Positions 36,792 to 47,944 are shown, numbered from the stretch's first letter. The stretch: 64,000 nucleotides of DNA from Streptomyces venezuelae (GCF_008642355.1 NZ_CP029193.1:1822001-1886000); one strand, 5' to 3'. Notes: generated by a model from the sequence alone, not told the origin. Numbers and translations: made by a program.

Positions 36792-37730
36792 ATGACCACA
36801 GGAATGACGGCGAGGCGCGGCACGCGCGCGTGGGGGGCCGCGGTGCTCTGTTCGCTCGCGCTGGCGGGCTGCTCCGCGCAGGGCGGGGCGGACGAGGGAC
36901 GGGCGTCCGACGCGAAGCCCGCGGCGGACCGCGCGGCGGCGCGGCAGGAGCCCACGACGAAGCCCGCTCCGGATCCCGCCGCCCTGAAGAACGTGCGGGT
37001 CAACGTCGCGGACGGCCGGACCGTCGGCGTAGGCATGCCGATATCGCTCACCTTCGACCGCCCGGTGCCGGAGGCGGAGCGGGCCGCGGTCGAGCGGCGC
37101 CTGAAGGTGACGACCGACCCCGGCGTGACGGGGTCGTGGAGCTGGGTGAAGGACCGCAACCTGCACGACGGCCAGCGCGTCGACTACCGGCCGCGCGAGC
37201 CGTGGAAGCCGGGCACGAAGGTCACCGTCCGCGCGGGATCGCGGACCACCCGGACGTTCGAGGTGGGCCGTTCACTCGTCGCCACGGTGGACGTGCGGAC
37301 CCACACCATGAAGGTGGTGAAGGACGGCAGGACGCGCGAGGTGAAGGTGACCGCGGGCGCCCCGGGCATGGACACCTGGAACGGCACGATGGTCGTCCTC
37401 GACAAGCAGTCCCGTGTCCTCATGGACTCCCGGACCGTGGGATACGGAAAGGCGTACAAGGACTACTACAACTACGCGGTGCACCTGACCACTTCGGGTA
37501 CGTACCTGCACGAGAACCCGAACGCCAACGCCACGGCCGGGGAGAGCAACGTCACGCACGGCTGCATAGGCCTGGCCACCGACGGGACCGCGCGGCGCTT
37601 CTACGAAGAGGTGATCCCCGGCGACATCGTGCGGGTCGTCGGCTCCAAGGAGACCGTGGCGCCGGGCAACGGCTACGGCGACTGGAACGTGGACTGGAAG
37701 CAGTGGCTGGCCGGCAGCGCGCTGAACTGA
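36792..37730 (+). CDS. L,D-transpeptidase lipoprotein with Ig-like domain
   Basis: A 312-residue lipoprotein: signal peptide with lipobox LALAGC (Cys27), an Ala/Pro-rich linker, an Ig-like domain (about 65-160) and a YkuD catalytic domain (about 163-285). Catalytic H256 and C258 are in VTHGCIGL, and H231/H240 lie in the upstream loop. Such enzymes form 3-3 crosslinks in peptidoglycan or attach proteins to it. The start ATG at 36792 has AGGGGGA upstream. It is divergent from the sigma factor and its inactive homologue, and ends at a 14-bp terminator. Confidence 0.93.
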   Translation: MTTGMTARRGTRAWGAAVLCSLALAGCSAQGGADEGRASDAKPAADRAAARQEPTTKPAPDPAALKNVRVNVADGRTVGVGMPISLTFDRPVPEAERAAVERRLKVTTDPGVTGSWSWVKDRNLHDGQRVDYRPREPWKPGTKVTVRAGSRTTRTFEVGRSLVATVDVRTHTMKVVKDGRTREVKVTAGAPGMDTWNGTMVVLDKQSRVLMDSRTVGYGKAYKDYYNYAVHLTTSGTYLHENPNANATAGESNVTHGCIGLATDGTARRFYEEVIPGDIVRVVGSKETVAPGNGYGDWNVDWKQWLAGSALN

Positions 37731-37746
37731 GAGCGCGGTGGGTTGC

Positions 37747-37778
37747 GGAGCGGCGGCCGGCGTCCCGGCCGCCGCTCC
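37747..37778. terminator. Bidirectional terminator
   Basis: A perfect 14-bp GC stem (37747-37760 with 37765-37778) and a 4-base loop between the converging L,D-transpeptidase and membrane-protein genes. Confidence 0.8.
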
Positions 37779-37784
37779 CCCGGC

Positions 37785-38621
37785 TCAGCCCCGCTGCCGG
37801 GCGCCGCGGCGCCTGACGAGAGCCGCTCCGGAGAGGCCGAGGGCGAGCAGTGCCCCCGCGCCCGCCAGCGACGAGGCGACCGTGACCGGCCCGCCGTCGT
37901 CCGTCTTCGGTCCCGGCGCGGGCTCGTCGTAGCCGCCCGCCTTGCCCGACTTCTCATAGGCGGAGCCCGGCAGCTTGTCGGCGTACGCCTTGTGCACGCG
38001 CTCGCGGTAGGCGGCGACCGAGGTGCCCTGCGCGCCCACGGCGCGTGTGGCGTCCTTGTCGAGGGGCAGCACGCGCGTGTGTGTGCCGTCCCGGTCGTCC
38101 AGGACATACCAGGCGTTGATCTGCGGCTCGTGGAAGACGGTGCCTCCGGGGGCCTTTTCCGCGCCCACGCGCGCGTAGTGGGTCTCGTCGTCGCCGGTGG
38201 CGATGTTCACGACCTGCCAGGTGCCGCCCTGCCGGACGGTCCACAGGGACGCCTCCTGGCCGTCGGAGGAGACCGCCTTGCTGGCGAGGAACTCAAGGCG
38301 GGCGATGGATGCGCCCTTCTTGCCCGCGACGAAGTCCGGAGAGAGGTAGTACACGGGCACGGTCCTGCCCTCGACGCGCGGGTCGGCCGCGGCCTTGGTG
38401 ACCGCGCCCTCCCTGGCGAAGAAGCGGGAGAGCGTGTCGAGGTTCTTCGGCGCCTCGGCCGCCCGGTGCGCTGCGGCCCTGGACGCGGCGGACGGCGCGG
38501 CGGGGTCGGTGTCGGCGGAGGCGGCGGGGGCGGCGAGACCGAGGAGCAGGGTGGCGGCGCTGCCCGCGAGCGCGGCCCTCACCAGTCGGCCCGGCACGGG
38601 GCGGGAAGGGTGACGGGTCAT
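37785..38621 (-). CDS. Secreted, C-terminally membrane-anchored protein of unknown function
   Basis: A 278-residue protein starting MTRHPSRPVPGRL at ATG 38619-38621; a GTG at 38630 is an alternative. It has an N-terminal signal peptide ending near PAASA, an extracytoplasmic region, a Gly/Pro-rich spacer and a C-terminal helix (SLAGAGALLALGLSGAALV) followed by RRRGARQR. This is the layout of a surface protein held by its tail, though no LPXTG sorting motif is seen. The domain (VPVYYLSPDFV, QINAWYVLDDRDGTHTRVLPLD) is not one I recognise. It follows the papain-like protease gene by 5 bases, so the two are made together. Confidence 0.75.
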   Translation of the reverse strand: MTRHPSRPVPGRLVRAALAGSAATLLLGLAAPAASADTDPAAPSAASRAAAHRAAEAPKNLDTLSRFFAREGAVTKAAADPRVEGRTVPVYYLSPDFVAGKKGASIARLEFLASKAVSSDGQEASLWTVRQGGTWQVVNIATGDDETHYARVGAEKAPGGTVFHEPQINAWYVLDDRDGTHTRVLPLDKDATRAVGAQGTSVAAYRERVHKAYADKLPGSAYEKSGKAGGYDEPAPGPKTDDGGPVTVASSLAGAGALLALGLSGAALVRRRGARQRG

Positions 38622-38626
38622 CGCTC

Positions 38627-39292
38627 TCACGCCCCGATCCGGTAGAGCGAGTGGGTCCAGGAGAAGGTGTTGTTGTCGACGTACCAGGCGTGCGAGGCCC
38701 AGTTGTAGCGGTCGCTCGATGGCCAGGGGTCGCCCCAGTAGACCCAGCTGCCGGCGTCGTCGTAGCCGTAGAGGACGTGCATGTGGCCGCCGCCGTTGGA
38801 CCACTGGATGCGGGTCTCGACCGGGCGGCCGGCGTCGATCTCGGCCTTCACGGTCGGATAGCGCAGCCATCCGGTGACGTACGAGCCGGGGCTGATGCCC
38901 GCCCAGCGCAGGCCGCTCTGCACGTTGCCGAGCGTGGCCTGGTTGTTGGGGCACTCGGTGTTCTGGCTGCGCCCGAAGGCGGCGTTGCAGAACTGGTTCT
39001 GGCTGTAGTTGCGGCCCATGTAGGTCGCGATGGTGTTGCCGCCCGCCGCCCAGCACCAGTTGGTCTTCTGCTGGGCCTGCATGGTGATGTTCAGCCGCTT
39101 GGCGGCGAGAACGGACGGGTCGGCGTTGGCCGTGCGGGCCTCGGGCGCGGCCGACGTGGCGGGGGCGGGGTGGATCGGGGCTGCCGTGGCCGTGGCCACC
39201 GGCGCGGCGAACAGGGCCGCCGTGACGACGGCGAGCGCGGAGAGACATCTCTGCCTGCCGGCGCCGCCGCTCCTGCTGTGTGGTGAGCGCAT
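38627..39292 (-). CDS. Secreted papain-like cysteine protease (C70/C39-type fold)
   Basis: A 221-residue exported protein from ATG 39290-39292, with GGGAGG upstream. A signal peptide ends near ATAAP. The catalytic cysteine is C80 in QKTNWCWAAGGNT; the histidine is H170 (or H172) in GGGHMHVLYGY, and the acidic residue D188 lies in YWGDPW. This matches the Peptidase_C70 (AvrRpt2-like) pattern. The partner gene at 37785-38621 lies 5 bases downstream. The substrate is unknown; it may process or be inhibited by its neighbour. Confidence 0.82.
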   Translation of the reverse strand: MRSPHSRSGGAGRQRCLSALAVVTAALFAAPVATATAAPIHPAPATSAAPEARTANADPSVLAAKRLNITMQAQQKTNWCWAAGGNTIATYMGRNYSQNQFCNAAFGRSQNTECPNNQATLGNVQSGLRWAGISPGSYVTGWLRYPTVKAEIDAGRPVETRIQWSNGGGHMHVLYGYDDAGSWVYWGDPWPSSDRYNWASHAWYVDNNTFSWTHSLYRIGA

Positions 39293-39346
39293 CGCGTTCC
39301 TCCCATGCGGGTGGGGTTGGAGGAGCGCGTCCGGACGCTGCGATTG

Positions 39347-39375
39347 AGCATCAAGTGTTGTCGGGTGCAGGTCAA
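39347..39375 (-). promoter_or_regulatory. Probable promoter of the protease operon
   Basis: Minus strand TTGACC (39370-39375) and GATGCT (39347-39352) are spaced 17 bases, about 55 bases upstream of the protease ATG. Confidence 0.4.
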
Positions 39376-39403
39376 CACGCTTCAATGCGGAATTACTTGG
39401 GCC

Positions 39404-39502
39404 GTGAACGGCGGCGTACGGATGTGAACGCGGGCCGTGCGTCCACCTGGCAGCCCGCCCCCACCGGCGCGAACGCCGGAACGGCAGATGTGAACGTTCA
39501 CA
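39404..39502. promoter_or_regulatory. GTGAACG sites, including a perfect palindrome, before the XRE-like gene
   Basis: GTGAACG occurs at 39404, 39424 and 39490. The last is part of a perfect 14-bp palindrome TGTGAACGTTCACA (39489-39502), which ends 13 bases before the TTG start of the next gene. The sites are probably operators, perhaps autoregulatory, also covering the divergent protease promoter. Confidence 0.5.
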
Positions 39503-39515
39503 AGAGGAGCCCGTC

Positions 39516-40475
39516 TTGCGGCACGGCACACCACTCGCGGCGGAACCCGGGCCCGAGGCGCCCGCGGACCTGGAGGCCGCCCTGCGCACCGGCCCCTTCC
39601 ACCTCGCGCTGCGCACCGCCATCGCCGCGCGGCGCCTCCCCCTGCAGCGCATACGCCACCATCTGGTCCGGCACGGCGTCAACGTAGGGGTGACGAGCCT
39701 CAGTTACTGGCAGCAGGGCGCCCGCAGGCCGCAGCGCCCCGAGTCCCTGCGCGCCGTACGCGCCCTTGAGGAGATCCTCCAGCTCCCGGAGGAGTCACTG
39801 ATCAGGCTGCTCGTGCGGCCGGCGGAGCGCGCGGACCGGGCCCGGCCCGCCGCCCGCTCGTACCGCTCCCTGGTGGAGGCGTCCGACGTGCTGCGGTCCC
39901 TTCTGACCGACCTCGGCTCGCCGGTCGACGGCGGGCTGCACACCATCGGCCACCACGAACGGGTGCGGATCGGCGCGGCACGCGAGCTGCTCGGCCGCGA
40001 GTCGCAGCATGTCGTACGCGCCCACCGGGACGGCGTGGACCGCTACGTGGCCATCCACCACGGCGACCCCGGGTGCGCGCCCGACCGCGTCCGGGTGCTC
40101 GCCCTGGAGAACTGCCGCACGGGGAGGGTGCGCTGGCACAAGGGCACGGGGGTGCTCGTCGCCGAGCTGCTCTTCGACGCCCGGCTGCGCGCGGGTGACA
40201 CCCATCTGTTCGGCTACGGCTTCGAGGACGGCACGGCCGGGACCGCCACCGAGTACATGCGCGGCTTCACCTACGCGGGGGGCCAGTACGCACTGCAGAT
40301 CCGGTACGACGAGAAGGCGCTGCCCGTACGCTGCCACCGTTTCACCCAGCAGTCGGCGGCGGCCCCGCGCGGTGGCCGGCAGGAGCTGACGCTGAGCGGC
40401 AGCCACCGGTCGGTGCACGTGGTCGAGCCGCAGGTGCGGGCGGGGATCCTGGGGATCGCGTGGGACTGGGAGTGA
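39516..40475 (+). CDS. Putative DNA-binding regulator (XRE-like N-terminus)
   Basis: A 319-residue protein. The TTG start at 39516 is well supported by GAGGAG 6 bases upstream; no better start is near. Residues about 28-95 (LALRTAIAARRLPLQRIRHHL...SYWQQGARRPQRPESLRAVRALEEILQLPEESL) have the spacing of an XRE-type helix-turn-helix. The remaining ~200 residues are a conserved-looking beta-rich domain (GYGFEDGTAGTATEYMRGFTYAGGQYALQIRYDEKALPVRC) that I cannot name. Operator-like palindromes upstream support an autoregulated transcription factor. No target beyond itself or the divergent protease operon is evident. Confidence 0.65.
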   Translation: MRHGTPLAAEPGPEAPADLEAALRTGPFHLALRTAIAARRLPLQRIRHHLVRHGVNVGVTSLSYWQQGARRPQRPESLRAVRALEEILQLPEESLIRLLVRPAERADRARPAARSYRSLVEASDVLRSLLTDLGSPVDGGLHTIGHHERVRIGAARELLGRESQHVVRAHRDGVDRYVAIHHGDPGCAPDRVRVLALENCRTGRVRWHKGTGVLVAELLFDARLRAGDTHLFGYGFEDGTAGTATEYMRGFTYAGGQYALQIRYDEKALPVRCHRFTQQSAAAPRGGRQELTLSGSHRSVHVVEPQVRAGILGIAWDWE

Positions 40476-40496
40476 GAGCCGAACGGCCGCCCGGGG

Positions 40497-40925
40497 TCAG
40501 GCCTTCTTCGCCGGGCCCGCGATGATCTTGCCGTTCGTGACCTTCACCGGCACCTCGGGGAGCGGCTCGTTGGCCGGCTCGTGCAGCACCTTGCCGTTGG
40601 TGGCGTCGAACTCGCTGCCGTGACACTGACAGATCAGCTTGTGCCCCTCCAGGTTCTGGATGGGGCAGCGCGCGTGGGTGCAGATCGTGCTGTACGCCTT
40701 GTACTCGTCGTCGGAGATCCGGCTGACGACGACGTTGCTGTCCTTGTACAGCTTGGAGGCGCCCACCTTCACGTCGTCGGCCTTGCCGAGATCCACCGGC
40801 GCGGTCGGCGCCGACCGGTTCGCCCCGTCGCCGGACGAGCAGGCGGTGAGACCGAGTCCGACGGCCGGGGCGAGAGCGGCGGCCCGCAGCACGGTGCGAC
40901 GGGCGGCGTGGGGGGTGCCGGACAT
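40497..40925 (-). CDS. Rieske [2Fe-2S] lipoprotein
   Basis: A 142-residue exported protein. The N-terminus has twin arginines (RRTVLRAAALAP) and a lipobox-like LGLTAC (C29), so a Tat-exported, lipid-anchored Rieske protein is likely. Ligands are C82-x-H84 and C99-x2-H102, with extra cysteines C87 and C101 giving the disulfide of high-potential Rieske proteins. Its redox partner is unknown. It is convergent with the XRE-like gene (21 bases apart) and divergent from the sugar kinase. Confidence 0.9.
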   Translation of the reverse strand: MSGTPHAARRTVLRAAALAPAVGLGLTACSSGDGANRSAPTAPVDLGKADDVKVGASKLYKDSNVVVSRISDDEYKAYSTICTHARCPIQNLEGHKLICQCHGSEFDATNGKVLHEPANEPLPEVPVKVTNGKIIAGPAKKA

Positions 40926-41102
40926 GGTGTCTCCACAGGTCAGGAGGGCATCGGTGACGGATCAGACCATACCGGTGCACCGCGCTCCGACCGGGTCGGG
41001 CACGACCGTGCCCGAGTCCTGCCCGGTTCCGCGTGCTGCGCCGCGCACGGCCTAGCCTGGGCGCGGCGAGCCCACCCGGACGGTGCCCGAGAGGAATGAC
41101 CC

Positions 41103-42059
41103 GTGATTGTCGTCGCAGGAGAGGCCCTGATCGACCTCGTACCGCAGGACGCGGGCGGGGAACCGGACAGCGTGCACCACGCCGGTGCGGGTGGCGGCGC
41201 CGGGCTGCCCGCGCTCGCCCCGCGCCTCGGTGGCGGCCCGTACAACACCGCCGTGGCGCTCGGCAGGCTCGGCTCCCCCGTGGCCTTCTGCTCGCGCGTC
41301 TCCCGGGACGTGTTCGGCGAGGCACTGCTGTACGGGCTGCGGACGGCCGGCGTCGACGTGACGCCCGTGCAGCGCGGTCCGGAGCCGACGACGCTCGCCG
41401 TCGCCTCGATCGGCGCGGACGGCTCGGCGGGCTACTCCTTCTACGTCGAGGGCACGGCCGACCGGCTCTTCGAAGTGCCCGACCGCCTCCCCGACGGGGT
41501 GCGGGCGATGTCGTTCGGCACCTGCTCGCTCGTCCTGGAGCCGGGCGCGAGCGCGTACGAGGAACTGATGCGCCGGGCGGCGGCGAACGGTGTCTTCACG
41601 GCGCTCGACCCGAACGTACGCGCCGGTCTGATCCCCGACGCGGACGCCTACCGCACGCGCTTCAAGAGCTGGCTGCCGTCGGTGACGCTGCTCAAGCTGT
41701 CGCGGGAGGACGCCGACTGGCTCGGCGGCACCCCGCACGAGTGGCTGGCCGCCGGGCCCGCCGCCGTGGTGGTCACGCACGGCGGCGACGGGCTCTCGCT
41801 GTACACGCGGGACGGTACGGAGCTGCGCGTGCCCGGCGAGAAGGTCGACGTGGTCGACACGATCGGCGCGGGCGACACCGTCAACGCGGCGCTGCTGCAC
41901 GGCCTCCGCGCCCGGGACGCGCTGTCGGCGGACGCGCTCGCCGGTCTCGGCGCGGAGGGCTGGACGGACGTGCTGCGGTTCGCGGCACACGCGGCGGCGC
42001 TCACGTGTTCCCGGGCGGGCGCGGAGCCTCCGTACGCGGCGGAACTGGCCCGACCGTGA
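41103..42059 (+). CDS. PfkB-family carbohydrate kinase (fructokinase-like)
   Basis: A 318-residue ribokinase-family enzyme. The N-terminal GGGPYNTAVALGRLG and C-terminal DTIGAGDTVNAALLHGL (with the catalytic aspartate in GAGD) are diagnostic. It transfers phosphate from ATP to a sugar hydroxyl. The start is GTG 41103 with GAGAGGA upstream. The substrate is not defined by sequence; fructose is the most common guess for this type. Confidence 0.9.
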   Translation: MIVVAGEALIDLVPQDAGGEPDSVHHAGAGGGAGLPALAPRLGGGPYNTAVALGRLGSPVAFCSRVSRDVFGEALLYGLRTAGVDVTPVQRGPEPTTLAVASIGADGSAGYSFYVEGTADRLFEVPDRLPDGVRAMSFGTCSLVLEPGASAYEELMRRAAANGVFTALDPNVRAGLIPDADAYRTRFKSWLPSVTLLKLSREDADWLGGTPHEWLAAGPAAVVVTHGGDGLSLYTRDGTELRVPGEKVDVVDTIGAGDTVNAALLHGLRARDALSADALAGLGAEGWTDVLRFAAHAAALTCSRAGAEPPYAAELARP

Positions 42060-42108
42060 CCGCCGCCGGCCGGCAGGTGCGCTGGTCGACCGGTGTGCTG
42101 GTGTGCCG

Positions 42109-42963
42109 TCAGCCGTTGACGACGTGCAGGCCGCCGGGTCTGCGGCCGTTGAGCCGGTCCAGGGCGGCCGCGGTGGCGCTGTCCGCCGGTACGTAGACGA
42201 TCAGCCGCTGCGGGTCGGCGTCGGGCAGCGCGAGCGTCTCGTATTCGAGGCGGAGCGGGCCCGCGTCGGGGTGGATCATGCGCTGGACGCCGCTGCGGCG
42301 GGGCAGTACGGGCGCGCCGGTGAGCCGGTCGGCGAAGGGTGCGCCCGCGTCGACGGTCAACTCGTCGAGGAAGCCCCGCACATGGGAATCGTCGAGCATC
42401 GAGTCGGTCTTCAGGTGTCCGACCAGGTCGTCGGCGAGCCGGTCCCACTCGGGGTGGGCGGCGCGGGCCCGCTCGTCGGTGAAGACGTACCGGGCGAGGT
42501 TGGGTCGCGCGCCGTCCAGGATGCCGAGGGGTTCCGCGATCCGTCGGTAGCCCGTCGTGCAGGCCAGCACGTCCGCGAGGCGGTTCAGGAGGACGGCGGG
42601 CGTCGGCTCCATGCTGTCCAGGATGGCGCGCACGGTGGGCCTGACCGACGCGGCCGGGGCGACTGCGGCCGGGCAGCACGGGTCCTTGCCGCTCTCCTTC
42701 TCCAGGCGGCGCAGGTGGACGCGTTCCTCGACGCGCAGGCGGAGCGCGTCGGCGAGCGCGCCGAGCACCTGGGCGGAGGGGTGGCGGTCCCTGCCCTGTT
42801 CGAGCCGGGTGAGGTACTCGACGCTGATGCCGGCGAGGGCGGCGACCTCGGAGCGGCGCAGGCCGGGAGTGCGGCGGCGGGGGCCGGTGGGCAGGCCGGC
42901 CTCGGTGGGCGTGACGGCTTCCCGTCGCGCCCGCAGGAAGGCACCCAGCTCGTTCTCGCTCAC
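42109..42963 (-). CDS. XRE-family regulator with MmyB-like ligand-binding domain
   Basis: A 284-residue protein. The helix-turn-helix (about residues 8-75) is GLRRSEVAALAGISVEYLTRLEQGRDRHPSAQVL, followed by the MmyB/MLTR ligand-binding domain characteristic of actinobacteria. The start is GTG 42961-42963. Two tandem copies of a 17-base element upstream each contain a mini-ORF ending on this start. The gene is divergent from the YceI gene, with an inverted repeat between them that could be its operator. Confidence 0.88.
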   Translation of the reverse strand: MSENELGAFLRARREAVTPTEAGLPTGPRRRTPGLRRSEVAALAGISVEYLTRLEQGRDRHPSAQVLGALADALRLRVEERVHLRRLEKESGKDPCCPAAVAPAASVRPTVRAILDSMEPTPAVLLNRLADVLACTTGYRRIAEPLGILDGARPNLARYVFTDERARAAHPEWDRLADDLVGHLKTDSMLDDSHVRGFLDELTVDAGAPFADRLTGAPVLPRRSGVQRMIHPDAGPLRLEYETLALPDADPQRLIVYVPADSATAAALDRLNGRRPGGLHVVNG

Positions 42964-42997
42964 GGCTTCTTCTCGCTCACGGCTTCTTCTCGCTCAC
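42960..42997 (-). repeat. Tandem 17-base repeat encoding two MSEKKP mini-ORFs
   Basis: The unit GTGAGCGAGAAGAAGCC is present twice (42995-42997 start and 42978-42980 start), followed by a third, diverged copy that forms the beginning of the regulator gene. Each upstream unit reads GTG AGC GAG AAG AAG CCG TGA, i.e. MSEKKP and stop, with the TGA overlapping the next GTG. The copies are out of frame with the main gene. Confidence 0.85.
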
Positions 42998-43016
42998 GGT
43001 GCGAACGTACCAACGG

Positions 43017-43039
43017 CAGGGCCGCGGATCGTGGCCCTG
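43017..43039. promoter_or_regulatory. Inverted repeat between the XRE/MmyB regulator and yceI genes
   Basis: CAGGGCC-N9-GGCCCTG (43017-43023 and 43033-43039) sits between two divergent genes, one a regulator. This is a usual operator position for MmyB-type regulators. Confidence 0.5.
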
Positions 43040-43097
43040 TCACTACCAGCCTCGGCTCGGCCTCCCTCGCGGCCGGAGCGCGGCGCAAGGTGGGGCC

Positions 43098-43682
43098 ATG
43101 ACTGTTGAAGCGACCAACGCCTCGTCCGCCTCCGCCTCTGCACCCGCCCCCGCGCTGCCGTTGGCCGCCGGGGTCTGGGAGATCGAGCCCCTGCACTCCG
43201 CCGTCAACTTCTCCGTCCGCCACCTCGGCATCTCCAAGGTGCGCGGCCGATTCGCCGACGTGCGGGCGGAGTTGGTGGTGGGTGAGCGTGCCGAGGACTC
43301 CTCGGTGACGGCCACCATCGCCCTCGCCTCGATCGACACGGGGAACAAGGACCGGGACGCGCACGTGGTGTCCTCCGATCTGCTCGACGTCGAGAAACGG
43401 CCCACGATGACGTTCCGTTCGACGCGGATCGCGGGCGCGGACGAGGAGTGGGTGATGGAAGGCGAGCTGACCATCGGCGACGTGACCAGGCCGGTGACGC
43501 TGGCCGTGGAGTTCGGCGGTGTCGAGGGCTTCCCCGGCCGGGAGCGCAGGCACGCGGGGTTCGAGGCGTCGGGCGAGATCCGCCGCGGCGACTTCGGGCT
43601 CGACTTCGCCCCGGGGCTGCTCGGCGACGTCGTGAAGATCCAGCTGGACATGCAGTTCCTGGAGCCGGTCGCGGAACGCTGA
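43098..43682 (+). CDS. YceI-family protein
   Basis: A 194-residue lipocalin-like protein. The YceI core runs WEIEPLHSAVNFSVRHLGISKVRGRFADV, then LLDVEKRPTMTFRST and LTIGDVTRPVTLAVEF, and a FGLDF segment. Members bind polyisoprenoids or other hydrophobic ligands; this one has no obvious signal peptide, as is common in actinobacteria. The ATG is at 43098. It is probably controlled by the divergent XRE/MmyB regulator. Confidence 0.9.
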   Translation: MTVEATNASSASASAPAPALPLAAGVWEIEPLHSAVNFSVRHLGISKVRGRFADVRAELVVGERAEDSSVTATIALASIDTGNKDRDAHVVSSDLLDVEKRPTMTFRSTRIAGADEEWVMEGELTIGDVTRPVTLAVEFGGVEGFPGRERRHAGFEASGEIRRGDFGLDFAPGLLGDVVKIQLDMQFLEPVAER

Positions 43683-43702
43683 ACGCGGCGGTGTCCCTGC
43701 GC

Positions 43703-44467
43703 TCAACGCCCGTTGAACGCCCCGTGCCGCCCCGCCCCCGCCGCGAACCGTGCCGCTCCTTGTGCCGCCTCCGCCAGGGAGTGCAGGCCATGGGCCAGCT
43801 CGCCCGCCATCGCCTCCTCTTCGGGCAGGCCGCTCTGTTCGAGCAGGGAGAGCCGGTCGTGCCGCATGCAGGTCTGCGGGAACGCGGCGATCTCGGCGGC
43901 CAGGCGCTCGGCCGCGGCGCGTGAGGTGCCCGTGGGCACGGTCCGGTTGACCAGACCCATGCCCAGCGCCTCCGCGGCGCCCACCGGGCGGCCGGTCAGG
44001 ATCAGGTCCATGGCGCGCCCCTCGCCGATCAGCCGGGGCAGCCGCACCGTCCCGCCGTCGATGAGCGGGACGCCCCAGCGGCGGCAGAACACCCCGAGGA
44101 CGGCGTCCTCCTCGGCGACGCGCAGGTCGCACCAGAGGGCGAGTTCGAGGCCGCCCGCGACGGCGTGGCCGGCGATCGCCGCGATCACCGGTTTCGTCAG
44201 ACGCATCCGGGTGGGGCCCATGGGGCCGTCCCCGTCCTCGGTGACCTCGTTGCCGTCGGGCGTGCCGATCGCCTTGAGGTCCGCGCCCGCGCAGAACGTG
44301 CCGCCCTCGCCCCACAGCACGGCGACGGAGGCGCGCGGGTCGGCGTCGAAGTCGCGGAAGGCGTCGGCGAGGGCGCGGGCCGTGGGCCCGTCGACGGCGT
44401 TCCGCGCGGTGGGGCGGGACAGCACGACGGTGGTGACGGGGCCTGCGCGTTCGCTGCGTACGGGCAT
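43703..44467 (-). CDS. Enoyl-CoA hydratase/isomerase (crotonase) family protein
   Basis: A 254-residue crotonase-fold protein from ATG 44465-44467 (MPVRSERAGPV). The oxyanion-hole segments GGTFCAGADLKAIG and AVAGGLELALWCDLRVAEEDAVLGVF are present. Where hydratases have the second glutamate in a loop like GxxPxxGG, this protein reads VPLIDGGT, so the exact reaction is open. A longer in-frame start at 44503 lacks conservation. It is transcribed toward the yceI gene and preceded by the uvrA terminator. Confidence 0.86.
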   Translation of the reverse strand: MPVRSERAGPVTTVVLSRPTARNAVDGPTARALADAFRDFDADPRASVAVLWGEGGTFCAGADLKAIGTPDGNEVTEDGDGPMGPTRMRLTKPVIAAIAGHAVAGGLELALWCDLRVAEEDAVLGVFCRRWGVPLIDGGTVRLPRLIGEGRAMDLILTGRPVGAAEALGMGLVNRTVPTGTSRAAAERLAAEIAAFPQTCMRHDRLSLLEQSGLPEEEAMAGELAHGLHSLAEAAQGAARFAAGAGRHGAFNGR

Positions 44468-44537
44468 GGGGCAAGCCGACCATGACAACGGGGCGCCGGA
44501 CAAGACGTCTTCGGGCCGCCGCTCCCCCGCGCACGAC

Positions 44538-44573
44538 GACGCGCCCCGCCCCTGGTGAGGGGCGGGGCGCGTC
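44538..44573 (-). terminator. uvrA terminator
   Basis: A perfect 16-bp GC stem (44538-44553 with 44558-44573) with a GGTG loop, 40 bases past the uvrA stop. Confidence 0.85.
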
Positions 44574-44613
44574 GGTCGGGAATCCCGGTCGGGTCCCCCA
44601 TGCGCGGCGCCGG

Positions 44614-47727
<3,114 letters not shown>

Positions 47728-47783
47728 GCCGGGTCCGCACCTTTCTTGAGAGAGAGACAGGGGGCAGAACCCCCGTCGTTCAC

Positions 47784-47806
47784 AGACTAGGGCGAGCCAC
47801 TGACAA
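47784..47806 (-). promoter_or_regulatory. DNA-damage (RecA-independent, PafBC-type) promoter of uvrA
   Basis: Minus strand: TTGTCAGTG, 8 bases, TAGTCT. This is an exact match to the TTGTCRGTG-N8-TANNNT consensus, about 57 bases before the uvrA GTG. Confidence 0.85.
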
Positions 47807-47944
47807 CGCCGGGCCGCTTCCCTGGTTCCACATGCACAACAAACCCGGACCTTCAAGAATGCCCGATGCCGCCATCGACCATATAGCACGCGTATTCGAT
47901 TTGCGGCCGCCCCGAGAGCCCTTCACCCGAACGTGTGGCGCAGC

